Assembly: GCA_947243855.1 (NCBI GenBank)
Contig: CAMXIK010000020.1
Span: 1 to 64,000, forward strand
DNA: 64,000 nucleotides
DNA from: an uncultured Lachnospiraceae bacterium
GTDB lineage: Bacteria; Bacillota; Clostridia; Lachnospirales; Lachnospiraceae
Direction: 5' to 3'
The position numbers and the translations under genes are program-made. Each line of letters begins with the position of its first letter. Within the stretch, counting starts at the first letter, position 1. Of the stretch, positions 19,907-29,285 are shown one piece after another. The notes beneath the pieces were generated by a model that made no database searches, had not been told where the DNA came from, and saw only the letters and a program-made list of their open reading frames with translations.

Positions 19907-21205
19907 TTACCTGAGATTGAGAATGACGGTCAACGTAAACCATCCGTTTTCCGTATCTATGATAAGATCGCCCGCATAGGCTTCCGCAATCCGCCTGATG
20001 GAGCGCAGTCCGTAGCCGTGTTTTCTTTTTTCAGGCTTCGTTGACTGGATGTCGCCGCTGCGATTCTTTTTGATCGTGTGTTCATAGGGATTTTTCATGA
20101 TCATGACCAAGGCGTTTCGCTTAACTCCCATAGAAATATGAATGACTTTTTCGGTCAATTCACATTCTTTGACGGCGGAAATCGCATTATCAAGCGCATT
20201 CCCGATTACCACGCCCAAATCGCGTGATTCAACCGCTAACGTTTCCGGCACGCACAACTGTAAGCGAAAGACAATGCCATATTCCTTGGCGGTGGCGTAT
20301 TTGGCGTTGATAACGGCATCCACCGTGCTGTTTCCGCTGGTAGAAAGCAGTCCCATATCGTGATAACAGTCTATGATTTGATCCAGATTTTTAACCGCAT
20401 CTTCCTTGTTTTCTTGAGACAGGCCGACCCGCAGCGCAGTCAGTTCATTGATCAGGTTATGCTTTTCTTCATAAAACTCGTCCATCAGCTTTTTCTGTTC
20501 TTCCATGTTTTTGGAAAGCATGGAAAGCTGTTCTTCATGGACGGCATTTTCTTTTTCGTGCAGAAAAAAGCGGCTTAACTTGGTGTATACGTCAAACGTA
20601 ATCATGTTAAACAAAATCAGGATGGCAAAGACGCTTATGGACAAAAAATAGTGATTGCCTGTAAGATATTGCACGATCATGATATAGATGCTTCCAACAG
20701 GCACCAACAGAAGCACAAAGGCAAGCCGACTGGGAAGCGGCGCTTTTTCCGTCTTATTGGACAGCAGGGATACGAGATAGGCAAAGGCCATCATGAGAAT
20801 CAGGGAGGAAACGGTTGCCATGGGTCTCGTGGCCTGATAGTCCGTATCGATAAAACGGAATAACGAATAAAGAGAAAGTTCGACCGATCCCCACATAATG
20901 CAGAAAAAGGCAAACAGAAAATAGGTTTCCAATCCTGTGGGCTGATAGCTGAAGAGAACGACGAGCAGAATAAACAGCGAATTGAACAGGGCTAACCAAA
21001 GGGATGTTCCGTGCCGGAAAATCTGCAACTGCATCAAAAATTGAGAGGCGCAGAGAAGGAGCCAAGGAAGAACGGAGGAAACGGAATTTTTTTTCCGTTC
21101 GAGGAAACTGTCCCAGAAGCGTTTGGTGACCCAGAGATAGGCAAATATGGAGATAGAGACATATAACAGATATTTGGCAGTTTCAAACATCGATTTCACC
21201 TCCAA
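19907..21205 (-). CDS. GHKL-domain sensor histidine kinase (AgrC-like architecture)
   Basis: Multi-TM N-terminus, EEKHNLINELTALRVGL, VVIGNALDNAISAVKE, KRKHGYGLRSIRRIAEAYAGDL. Confidence 0.87.
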   Translation of the reverse strand: MEVKSMFETAKYLLYVSISIFAYLWVTKRFWDSFLERKKNSVSSVLPWLLLCASQFLMQLQIFRHGTSLWLALFNSLFILLVVLFSYQPTGLETYFLFAFFCIMWGSVELSLYSLFRFIDTDYQATRPMATVSSLILMMAFAYLVSLLSNKTEKAPLPSRLAFVLLLVPVGSIYIMIVQYLTGNHYFLSISVFAILILFNMITFDVYTKLSRFFLHEKENAVHEEQLSMLSKNMEEQKKLMDEFYEEKHNLINELTALRVGLSQENKEDAVKNLDQIIDCYHDMGLLSTSGNSTVDAVINAKYATAKEYGIVFRLQLCVPETLAVESRDLGVVIGNALDNAISAVKECELTEKVIHISMGVKRNALVMIMKNPYEHTIKKNRSGDIQSTKPEKRKHGYGLRSIRRIAEAYAGDLIIDTENGWFTLTVILNLR

Positions 21206-21911
21206 GCAGTCTGCCGTACTGTTCCCCGAAACGGGTTCCCTTGTCCTTGCTGATAGGCAGCTTGGTGTCGTCTGTCAGTGTGATTTCGGTCTTTGAGCGC
21301 GCTTTGATGAAGTGATAATTGACCAAATACGATTTGTGGGTTCTGAGGAAAGGGATTTTTCCGGCGTTTAGCTGTGCTTCCACTTCGGAGAGCTTGCCGT
21401 TAAAGCTTTCTGTGCCGGACTCCCTGCGGTGTATGATGATTTTCCGGCCGCTGCTTTCAAAGTACATGATATCCATACAGGAAACCTTATACTCCGCATT
21501 TTTATAATGATAAGTAAAATAAAACCGCTGTCTGTTGATTCGCTTGAGGGCTTCCAGAAATACCGTTTCAAAACGCACCGGATCGATGGGCTTTTTGAGA
21601 AAGGCAAGAACGTCAAGCCGGAAGAGCTCCATCATATATTTTTCATATCCGGACACATAGATTAACAGGGCGGTTTCGTCTTTTTCCCGGATCGCTTCGG
21701 CGGCGGCAATGCCGTCGCCGTTTTCCATTTGAATATCTAAATAAATAATGTCATACCTTTTTCCGCCCGAGATCTGCTGTTCTAATGCGCAGCCGCTGTA
21801 AAAAACATCTGTCTCAAGCAAAATCCCCTGCTTTTGGCCGAGGTCGAAAAGAAAGGCTTCTATCTGGCTGGTAATCTTTTGTTCATCATCACAGATCGCT
21901 ATGGTAAGCAC
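21183..21911 (-). CDS. LytTR-family response regulator
   Basis: REC domain (ICDDEQK, IIYLDIQMENGDG) plus LytTR domain (YFESSGRKIIIHRR...FLRTHKSYLVNYHFI). Confidence 0.93.
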   Translation of the reverse strand: MLTIAICDDEQKITSQIEAFLFDLGQKQGILLETDVFYSGCALEQQISGGKRYDIIYLDIQMENGDGIAAAEAIREKDETALLIYVSGYEKYMMELFRLDVLAFLKKPIDPVRFETVFLEALKRINRQRFYFTYHYKNAEYKVSCMDIMYFESSGRKIIIHRRESGTESFNGKLSEVEAQLNAGKIPFLRTHKSYLVNYHFIKARSKTEITLTDDTKLPISKDKGTRFGEQYGRLLGGEIDV

Positions 21912-21940
21912 GGTTATCTCCTCCGCTCATTTCCGAAGAA

Positions 21941-23371
21941 TCAGAGGGAAATTCCCACCGACTGCAGTAACAGTAAAAATAAAAGGACGGGGGCGATCAC
22001 AGTAATCATGGCGATATACAGGCGCTTTCTGCCGAACTTATGACCGCCAAGCGTCACCTCGTCAATGATGGTTTGGGGCTTTACGACCCAACCGATCAGA
22101 ATACATGTGAAAAGCGCCACAAGCGGCATCAGGCAGTTATTGCTGACGTAATCCATGAGATCAAGAAGCTGGCCGGTGGAGCCGTTAGGCAGCTTTAATT
22201 CAAAGTAGAACAAATTATAACCGAAGCAGACAATCGCTCCGACAATGATTCCATAGGCAGTCACGAAGGCGGCGCTCTTTTTTCTGGATAAATGGAACTT
22301 GTCTACCAGACTGGCAACAATGGCTTCCATAATGGACACTGCGGAAGTCACAGCCGCAAAGGCAACCATAAGAAAGAACAGGACGCCGATGATCGTCCCC
22401 ACTTTTCCCATCGCCGCAAAAATCTTTGGCAGGGAGATAAACATGAGTCCCGGTCCCGCGGACATGCCATCGGTTCCCATAAAGACATAGACAGCCGGGA
22501 CGATCATCATTCCGGCAAGCAGTGCAACTACCGTGTCGAAAATCTCGATCTGATTGATGGGAGACATCAGATCGACGTCCTTTTTCACGTAGGAGCCGTA
22601 GGCAACCATGATGCCCATAGCGACGCTGATGGAGTAAAAGAGCTGTCCCAGAGCGTCCATAATTACCAAGAAAAATTGCTGCAGGGTAACGCCTTCAAAA
22701 TTAGGGAGAAGATATATTTTAAGCCCTTCCAGACCGGTCCGCTCCAATCCGGACGCGTCCGTGTGACGGAGCGTCAACGCGTAAACTGAGATACCGATAA
22801 TCAAAACCAGAAGCAGGGGCATGATAAATTTGCTTGCCCGCTCGATGCCGTTGTCCACGCCGCCGAAGATAATAATTGCGGAGAGAACCGTAAAAATAGC
22901 CATATAGACCAAAGGGCTTGTCTGTTCGGAAATAAATCCGGTAAAGTAACCGTCCTCGGCAGCGATCGTGCCTTTTCCAGTAACAAAGACCATAAGGTAT
23001 TTTAACACCCAGCCGCCTATGGCAAGATAATAAGGTAAAATAATGATCGGGACAAGACAAGCCAATCCGCCAAGCCCTTTCCATTTCGGATGAATCACAC
23101 CGTATGCCGTCAGCGGACTCTGGCCTGTTTTACGGCCGATGGCAATTTCCGTGGTAAGCAGGGTAAATCCGAAAGTCAACGCCAGAATGATATAGCAGAA
23201 AATAAATAATCCGCCGCCGTCCTTCGCTGCCAGATAGGGAAAACGCCAGATATTTCCAAGCCCTACCGCACTGCCGGCTGCCGCAAGGACAAAACCGAGT
23301 TTGCCTGTAAAATTTCCTCTTGTCTTAGTTGTTTCCATAATCTTTCCTCCCCTGTTATTGAAAACTCGCAA
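21941..23371 (-). CDS. Neurotransmitter:sodium symporter (NSS/SNF) family transporter
   Basis: GKLGFVLAAAGSAVGLGNIWRFPYLAAKDGGGLF. Confidence 0.93.
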   Translation of the reverse strand: MRVFNNRGGKIMETTKTRGNFTGKLGFVLAAAGSAVGLGNIWRFPYLAAKDGGGLFIFCYIILALTFGFTLLTTEIAIGRKTGQSPLTAYGVIHPKWKGLGGLACLVPIIILPYYLAIGGWVLKYLMVFVTGKGTIAAEDGYFTGFISEQTSPLVYMAIFTVLSAIIIFGGVDNGIERASKFIMPLLLVLIIGISVYALTLRHTDASGLERTGLEGLKIYLLPNFEGVTLQQFFLVIMDALGQLFYSISVAMGIMVAYGSYVKKDVDLMSPINQIEIFDTVVALLAGMMIVPAVYVFMGTDGMSAGPGLMFISLPKIFAAMGKVGTIIGVLFFLMVAFAAVTSAVSIMEAIVASLVDKFHLSRKKSAAFVTAYGIIVGAIVCFGYNLFYFELKLPNGSTGQLLDLMDYVSNNCLMPLVALFTCILIGWVVKPQTIIDEVTLGGHKFGRKRLYIAMITVIAPVLLFLLLLQSVGISL

Positions 23372-23432
23372 ACCTATAATATTCTGATTATACTGTAACC
23401 GGCCTCATTGTGCAATGCTTTTCAGAAGAAAA

Positions 23433-23446
23433 AGAACAAATGTTCT
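23433..23446. promoter_or_regulatory. LexA/DinR-type SOS box
   Basis: AGAAC-AAAT-GTTCT perfect dyad; matches GAAC-N4-GTTC. Confidence 0.8.
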
Positions 23447-23454
23447 AAAAAGGG

Positions 23455-23483
23455 TTGCAATATGAGAACGGCTATGTTAAGAT
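23455..23483 (+). promoter_or_regulatory. Sigma70-type promoter for radical SAM operon
   Basis: TTGCAA-N17-TAAGAT, lying between two LexA-type boxes. Confidence 0.65.
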
Positions 23484-23496
23484 ACTGATACAAAAC

Positions 23497-23510
23497 AGAA
23501 CACACGTTCT
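23497..23510. promoter_or_regulatory. LexA/DinR-type SOS box
   Basis: AGAAC-ACAC-GTTCT perfect dyad. Confidence 0.8.
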
Positions 23511-23590
23511 AAAGAGACGTTTTTTGATGGTTTCGGAAAAACGGAGGATAATAAGGAAACAAGCGGTTGACACAAGGGAGTGAAAGTGGG

Positions 23591-24931
23591 ATGGATATCA
23601 GAATTGCGCCGCAGATGTCGGTTATGGATAAACTAAAGATACTTGGAGCGGCTGCCAAGTACGACGTGTCTTGCAGTTCCAGCGGTTCTTTTAGGAGAAA
23701 CGACGGACAAGGAATCGGAAATACCGTGGCGGCGGGACTTTGCCACAGCTTTGCGGCGGATGGCCGATGTGTCTCCCTGTTAAAGATCCTCTTTACCAAC
23801 GAGTGTATCTACGATTGCCGTTACTGTATGAACCGCTGTTCCAATGACGTGCCGAGGGCTTCTTTTACGCCGGACGAAGTGTGCGAACTGACGATGGAAT
23901 TTTACAGGCGCAATTATATAGAAGGTTTGTTCTTGAGTTCTGGCATTCTCTACAGCCCCAACTATACCATGGAACTGATCTGCGAGACGATCCACAGGCT
24001 CCGCACCGTGCATCGGTTTCAGGGGTACATTCATGTGAAGGCGATTCCCGGAGCGGACCCGCTGCTGATCCAGCGGGCGGGGTATCTGGCGGACCGCATG
24101 AGCGTGAATTTAGAGATGGCGACAGCGGAAGGGCTGCGGGCGATTGCGCCGAACAAGCATCGGAAAACGATCTTAAAACCCATGCGCCAGATTCAAAACG
24201 GCATTACGGAAAATAAGAACGAACTTACGTTGTACCGGCATGCGCCCCATTTTTGCGAGGCGGGACAGTCCACACAGATGGTAATCGGCGCGCTGCCGGA
24301 GAGCGATTACCAGATCATGTCGGTGGCGGAGAACCTCTATGATAAATTTTCCTTAAAGCGGGTGTACTATTCCGCTTTTGTGAATGTCAATGAGGATAGG
24401 GATCTGCCCGCCCTTGCGGGAGGCCCGCCCCTGCTTCGTGAACACAGGCTGTATCAGGCGGATTGGCTTCTGCGGTTTTACGGGTTTAAGGTGGATGAGC
24501 TTCTGACGGAAAAACGGCCTAATTTCAATACGGCTATCGATCCGAAGGCGGATTGGGCGGTGCGGCATCTGGAGCAGTTTCCGGTGGAGATCAACCGGGC
24601 GGACTACCATATGCTTTTGCGGATTCCCGGCGTGGGGGTTAAGAGCGCGGGACGGATCTTGGCAGCCAGACGGTTCGGAAACCTGACCTTTGAAGATTTG
24701 AAGAAAATAGGCGTGGTTTTAAAGCGCGCCCTCTATTTTATCACCTGTAATGGGAAAATGATGTACCCCACCAAACTGGAGGAGAACTATATCGTGCAAA
24801 ACCTTGTTTACCAGAACCAGATGGGCAGGGGAGAACGGCTGCCGTTTCTGGCGGATGGAACCGCATACAGGCAAATGTCTCTGTTTGACGGCGAAGAGTG
24901 GAGCGGGAATCTGAGGGCGGTCGGTGAGTGA
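23591..24931 (+). CDS. Putative DNA modification/repair radical SAM protein (TIGR03916-like)
   Basis: ORF 23567..24931, likely start MDIRIAPQMS; CX3CX2C motif NECIYDCRYCMNRC; C-terminal helix-hairpin-helix LLRIPGVGVKSAGRILAARR. Confidence 0.87.
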   Translation: MDIRIAPQMSVMDKLKILGAAAKYDVSCSSSGSFRRNDGQGIGNTVAAGLCHSFAADGRCVSLLKILFTNECIYDCRYCMNRCSNDVPRASFTPDEVCELTMEFYRRNYIEGLFLSSGILYSPNYTMELICETIHRLRTVHRFQGYIHVKAIPGADPLLIQRAGYLADRMSVNLEMATAEGLRAIAPNKHRKTILKPMRQIQNGITENKNELTLYRHAPHFCEAGQSTQMVIGALPESDYQIMSVAENLYDKFSLKRVYYSAFVNVNEDRDLPALAGGPPLLREHRLYQADWLLRFYGFKVDELLTEKRPNFNTAIDPKADWAVRHLEQFPVEINRADYHMLLRIPGVGVKSAGRILAARRFGNLTFEDLKKIGVVLKRALYFITCNGKMMYPTKLEENYIVQNLVYQNQMGRGERLPFLADGTAYRQMSLFDGEEWSGNLRAVGE

Positions 24932-24976
24932 CAGGTGTGGACAAAATGTGACGGCAAGGGATAAGGGACATATTAT

Positions 24977-25768
24977 ATGGAAGAGAAGTATTTCATTTGT
25001 GAGGATTCGCTGGAAGGTATCTTTACCGGGATCTATGAAGCTTACGCCTTAAGGGAGGGGCATGAGCATGTGCATATCCAGATCGGCGAAGAGGACAACT
25101 TGCGATTGTTTGCAGTTTATCTGCATATTTTTCCGGATGCTGTGAAAACTGATAAGGTGGTGCGGACGCTTAAGCAAAGATTGGGAGAGCATGTATATCA
25201 CACTCTTTGCCGTGCGGCGGCTTCCTGTTATCCGGATAAGGGGGAAGCGGTTTACCGGACGGTGGTGGACGCCATCACGGCGGGAAGCGGAAGACGGGTG
25301 CTGGGAAATTTCAAAAACCCTTATGTGGCCAGATGCTTTGAACTGGCCCGTTTCACAGCTAACGAGGCTCACTTTGAGACGGAATTTATCCGTTTTCAGG
25401 AGCTTATGGCGGGCGTTTCCGGGGAAAAAGCCGTCCTTTTTTCCAAAATCGGCCCGAAAAACAATGTCGTACCCTTTGTGATGCCGCATTTTGCAGACCG
25501 CTTGAGCATTGAAAACTTTATGATTTACGATGAGCACAGGAAGCTTTTCGGCGTCCATCCTGCGCGGGAGGAGTGGTATCTGGTATCGGCGGGAGAGGAA
25601 TTTGATCTGCAGAAACTTGAGTTTTCCGAAAAAGAGGAGGGATATCAGGAGCTGTTTCGCGCTTTTCATCGTACGATCGGGATCAAAAGCCGGGAAAATA
25701 AGCATTTACAGAGACAGATGTGCGCGTATCGTTACCAAGATTATATGGTAGAATTTCAACAAAAATGA
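24977..25768 (+). CDS. Putative DNA metabolism protein, TIGR03915/DUF4130-like
   Basis: DSLEGIFTGIYEAY...ELMAGVSGEKAVLFSKIGPKNNVVPFVMPHFADRLSIENFMIYDEHR; partner gene of the radical SAM protein. Confidence 0.82.
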   Translation: MEEKYFICEDSLEGIFTGIYEAYALREGHEHVHIQIGEEDNLRLFAVYLHIFPDAVKTDKVVRTLKQRLGEHVYHTLCRAAASCYPDKGEAVYRTVVDAITAGSGRRVLGNFKNPYVARCFELARFTANEAHFETEFIRFQELMAGVSGEKAVLFSKIGPKNNVVPFVMPHFADRLSIENFMIYDEHRKLFGVHPAREEWYLVSAGEEFDLQKLEFSEKEEGYQELFRAFHRTIGIKSRENKHLQRQMCAYRYQDYMVEFQQK

Positions 25769-25916
25769 TAAAATGCAGCCTTGTGAAAGTGCGCAGGCAA
25801 AAGATAATAGGCAGATTACACAAAAAACCATTTGATATTCAAAGTAATTATGTAAAGTTGTAAGAATTGCCCAAAAATATGCCAAAATTGTACAAAAACC
25901 GAGACAAAAATAACAC

Positions 25917-25944
25917 TTTACAAACGAAACGAAAGGTGTATAAT
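25917..25944 (+). promoter_or_regulatory. Sigma70-type promoter for HPr-like gene
   Basis: TTTACA-N16-TATAAT. Confidence 0.65.
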
Positions 25945-26022
25945 CTACTCAAATGAGGAGCTTGAAAACGTTTTTCTGTGTGTGCCTTTTGCATACATAA
26001 ATGGAAAAGGAAGGTGAAAATT

Positions 26023-26247
26023 ATGCAACACAAAATCAAATTGAGACCGGACGAGGTAAAGGACTTTGTCAGCGCTGCTACGAAATGTGACTGCGACGTG
26101 GATATCTCCTACAACAGCTTTATTGTGGATGCAAAATCCATCATTGGCGTGTTAGGGCTGAATTTCAATCAGATTTTAACCGTTGCGTATAACGGCTACG
26201 ACGCAGATTTCGAGAGACATCTCAGGAAGTGGGCGGTGGCAGTATAG
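26023..26247 (+). CDS. HPr-family (Crh-like) protein lacking the catalytic His motif
   Basis: MQHKIKLRPDEVKDFVSAATKCDCDVDISYNSFIVDAKSIIGVLGLNFNQILTV; Ser46-type KSIIG present, no HARPA. Confidence 0.75.
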   Translation: MQHKIKLRPDEVKDFVSAATKCDCDVDISYNSFIVDAKSIIGVLGLNFNQILTVAYNGYDADFERHLRKWAVAV

Positions 26248-26271
26248 ATTCCGGCGAAAGAAGTGACATTG

Positions 26272-26318
26272 ACTCCCTATGTAAGATAACGTAAGATTAT
26301 CTTATGTAGGGAGTTTTT
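26272..26318 (+). terminator. Strong rho-independent terminator
   Basis: ACTCCCTATGTAAGATAA-cgtaaga-TTATCTTATGTAGGGAGT + TTTT (18-bp stem with 2 G-U). Confidence 0.88.
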
Positions 26319-26371
26319 GCGCGCATCAGCAGAATCTGCTGATGGCAGAGTTAGAGATAAGGTGATATGAC

Positions 26372-28765
26372 ATGGAAGTGCGGATTTCGGTGCGGAGTCT
26401 GGTGGAATTTATCCTGCGCTCCGGCGATATTGACAATCGAAAAGCGGCTTCTCCGGAAAATGCCATGCAGGAGGGGGGACGGATTCACCGCATGATTCAG
26501 CGGCGGATGGGGCCGTCCTATCAGGCGGAAGTGTCCCTGCGCCATGTCTATGATGCAGAGCGTTACGAAATCGTGGTGGAGGGCCGCGCCGACGGTATTA
26601 TCACGGAAGAGGGGCGGGTTACCATTGACGAGATCAAGGGAACCTATCACGATCTGGCGAAAATGAAAGGGCCGGTGCCCGTGCATCTGGCGCAGGCGAA
26701 ATGCTATGCCTATATCTATGCCAGCCAGAACCATTTGGAGGAGATCGGCGTCCGCATGACGTACTGTCATATGGAAACCGAGGAAATCCGCTATTTTCAG
26801 GAGCAGTACCAATACAGTCAATTAGAAAAATGGTTTGCCAACCTGATGGAGCAGTACCGGAAGTGGGCGGATTTCCGTTTCGCATGGCAGCAGGACAGGA
26901 AAGAATCCATCAGGCAGTTAGGCTTTCCCTTTTCCTATCGGGAGGGGCAGAAAGAACTGGCAACCTATGTCTATCAGACCATTTATCATAAGAGAAAGCT
27001 TTTTATCGAGGCGCCGACGGGGGCCGGTAAGACGATTTCTACAGTGTTTCCAGCCGTGAAGGCCATGGGGGAGGGACTTTGCGAGAGAATCTTTTACCTG
27101 ACGGCTAAGACCATCACCCGCACGGTGGCGGACGATACGATCACGCTGCTGCGGGAGCAGGGTCTGAAATTGAAAAGCGTTATATTGACCGCTAAGGACA
27201 AAATCTGTTTCATGGAGGAAACCGAGTGTAATCCGGCTTTCTGTCCTTATGCGAAAGGCCATTATGACAGGGTCAACGACGCCATGTACGACCTGTTGAC
27301 CCATGTGGACAACTTCACGAGGGAGCAGATCGAGGACTATGCAAAGAAGCATCAGGTTTGTCCCTTTGAGCTGTGTCTGGATATGAGCCTGTTTGCCGAT
27401 GCGGTCATCTGTGATTACAATTACCTGTTTGATCCCCATGTGTATCTGCGCCGCTTTTTTGCGGAGGGCGTCAGGGGAGAGTATCTCTTTTTGGTGGACG
27501 AGGCCCACAATCTGGTGGAGCGGGGCAGGGATATGTATAGCGCTGTGTTGTGCAAGGAAGACTTTCTGGAACTGAAAAAGGCCGTCAAGCCTTACGACGA
27601 GAGAATTGCCAAGAATCTGGACAAGTGTAACAAAGAGCTGCTTTATTTGAAACGGGAGTGCGAAGAATACTGTGTGGTAGAGCAGATCGACGGGTTGACG
27701 CACGCGCTGATGCGCCTTTCTGCGGCGATGGAAGATTATCTGGAAGATCACGAGGACAGCCCCTTGCGGGGGGATCTTCTAACTTTTTATTTCGAGGTGT
27801 CCCATTTCATGGAAATGTATGAGCTGGTCGATGAAAACTATGTGACTTACTCGGAGATACAGGACGACGGCAGCTTTATTGTCAAGCTTTTTTGCGTCAA
27901 TCCGGCGGTGAACCTTAGAAACTGTATGCAGAGGGGAAGAAGCACCATTCTGTTTTCGGCCACGCTCCTGCCGATTCAATACTACAAGACGCTTCTGGGG
28001 GCGGAGGAGGGAGATTATGAGGTGTATGCGAAGTCGGTGTTTCGACCGGAAAAGCTGGGACTCTACATTGCCAGCGACGTGACCAGCCGTTATGCCCGCA
28101 GGGGAGAGACAGAGTATTACCGGATTGCTTCCTACATTCACAATGTGATCGAAAAGAGGCATGGCAACTATATGGTCTTTTTCCCTTCCCATGCTTTTTT
28201 GCAGCATGTGCTTGAGATTTATCAGGACTATTTTAACAAAGAGGGGGATGTGGAGTGCATCGTGCAGGAAAGCCATATGGATGAGGCGGCGAGAGAGGCT
28301 TTTTTGAACCGGTTTCGGGGAAATGAGGACTGTGATCTGCAGGGGTTGATTCAGATGGAGATTGAGATCGAAGAGGAAAGAAGTCTGGTAGGATTTTGCG
28401 TGATGGGCGGTATTTTCAGCGAAGGAATTGATCTGAAAAATGACAGTCTGATTGGCGCCATCCTTGTGGGAACAGGTCTGCCTCAGGTCTGTCACGAGAG
28501 AGAGCTTTTGAGAACGTATTTTGACGCATGGGGAGAAGATGGGTTTGACTATGCTTACCGTTATCCCGGCATGAACAAGGTGCTGCAGGCGGCGGGGCGG
28601 GTGATCCGCACCGTGGATGATTTCGGAATCGTGGCATTGTTGGATGAGCGGTTTCTTTCGCCTGCGTATCAGAGATTATTTCCGAGGGAATGGAAGGAAA
28701 AACAGGTTGTAACAGTTGACCAAATAGGTCGTAGAGTGGAACGATTTTGGGATGAATGGCTTTAA
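26372..28765 (+). CDS. PD-(D/E)XK nuclease-DinG/XPD-type DNA helicase fusion
   Basis: N-terminal VEGRADGII...VTIDEIKG...QAKCYAYIYA (PD-(D/E)XK + QxxxY); Walker A EAPTGAGKT; Fe-S cysteines C..C..C; DEAH box. Confidence 0.87.
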   Translation: MEVRISVRSLVEFILRSGDIDNRKAASPENAMQEGGRIHRMIQRRMGPSYQAEVSLRHVYDAERYEIVVEGRADGIITEEGRVTIDEIKGTYHDLAKMKGPVPVHLAQAKCYAYIYASQNHLEEIGVRMTYCHMETEEIRYFQEQYQYSQLEKWFANLMEQYRKWADFRFAWQQDRKESIRQLGFPFSYREGQKELATYVYQTIYHKRKLFIEAPTGAGKTISTVFPAVKAMGEGLCERIFYLTAKTITRTVADDTITLLREQGLKLKSVILTAKDKICFMEETECNPAFCPYAKGHYDRVNDAMYDLLTHVDNFTREQIEDYAKKHQVCPFELCLDMSLFADAVICDYNYLFDPHVYLRRFFAEGVRGEYLFLVDEAHNLVERGRDMYSAVLCKEDFLELKKAVKPYDERIAKNLDKCNKELLYLKRECEEYCVVEQIDGLTHALMRLSAAMEDYLEDHEDSPLRGDLLTFYFEVSHFMEMYELVDENYVTYSEIQDDGSFIVKLFCVNPAVNLRNCMQRGRSTILFSATLLPIQYYKTLLGAEEGDYEVYAKSVFRPEKLGLYIASDVTSRYARRGETEYYRIASYIHNVIEKRHGNYMVFFPSHAFLQHVLEIYQDYFNKEGDVECIVQESHMDEAAREAFLNRFRGNEDCDLQGLIQMEIEIEEERSLVGFCVMGGIFSEGIDLKNDSLIGAILVGTGLPQVCHERELLRTYFDAWGEDGFDYAYRYPGMNKVLQAAGRVIRTVDDFGIVALLDERFLSPAYQRLFPREWKEKQVVTVDQIGRRVERFWDEWL

Positions 28766-29285
28766 AATATGATTTTTTGGCATGATCTGAGCAAGTCAAT
28801 CTAAAAAAAGACAAAAGTTGTGCCAAAGGGACAAGGTATGTGGATTGACCTTGGCCGTCAAGAGACAAAATGCGATTGACCTGATAGGAACAGGATACTA
28901 CAGAATGAGTCAACGATTTCGACAGAAAAAAAGATCAAGCGACAAAAAGGTGATAGAAAAAACCGAAAATGACAGACAAATTAGAAAGAAATGAGACAGC
29001 ATTTGACAGGAAATGACGAAGCTGTCAATGTGGATAACTTTGTGGAAATTGGGGATTTCTCATCCCTTTTTGGGGTTGGTTTTTCAAAATGAGGCGTAAT
29101 TTTTGTGGAAAAGTCGATATACGGATTTTAGTTTATCAAGAGAAAAAACGGTTCGGTCAATTCCGAAAATAGGAATGCGTTTGACGGGGAATGGCAAAAG
29201 GTGGTATACTTGTGCGTGGCAAACTACAATATATTGAAGTGTGAGGGACTGCCCGTGTAAAGGCGGTTTCGGAACGGAGGAAATG

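Noticed and set aside
29003-29048. Replication origin call from the TGTGGATAA box
   Set aside because: Only one perfect 9-mer, no dnaA/dnaN or DUE evidence; kept only as a curiosity within the spacer finding.
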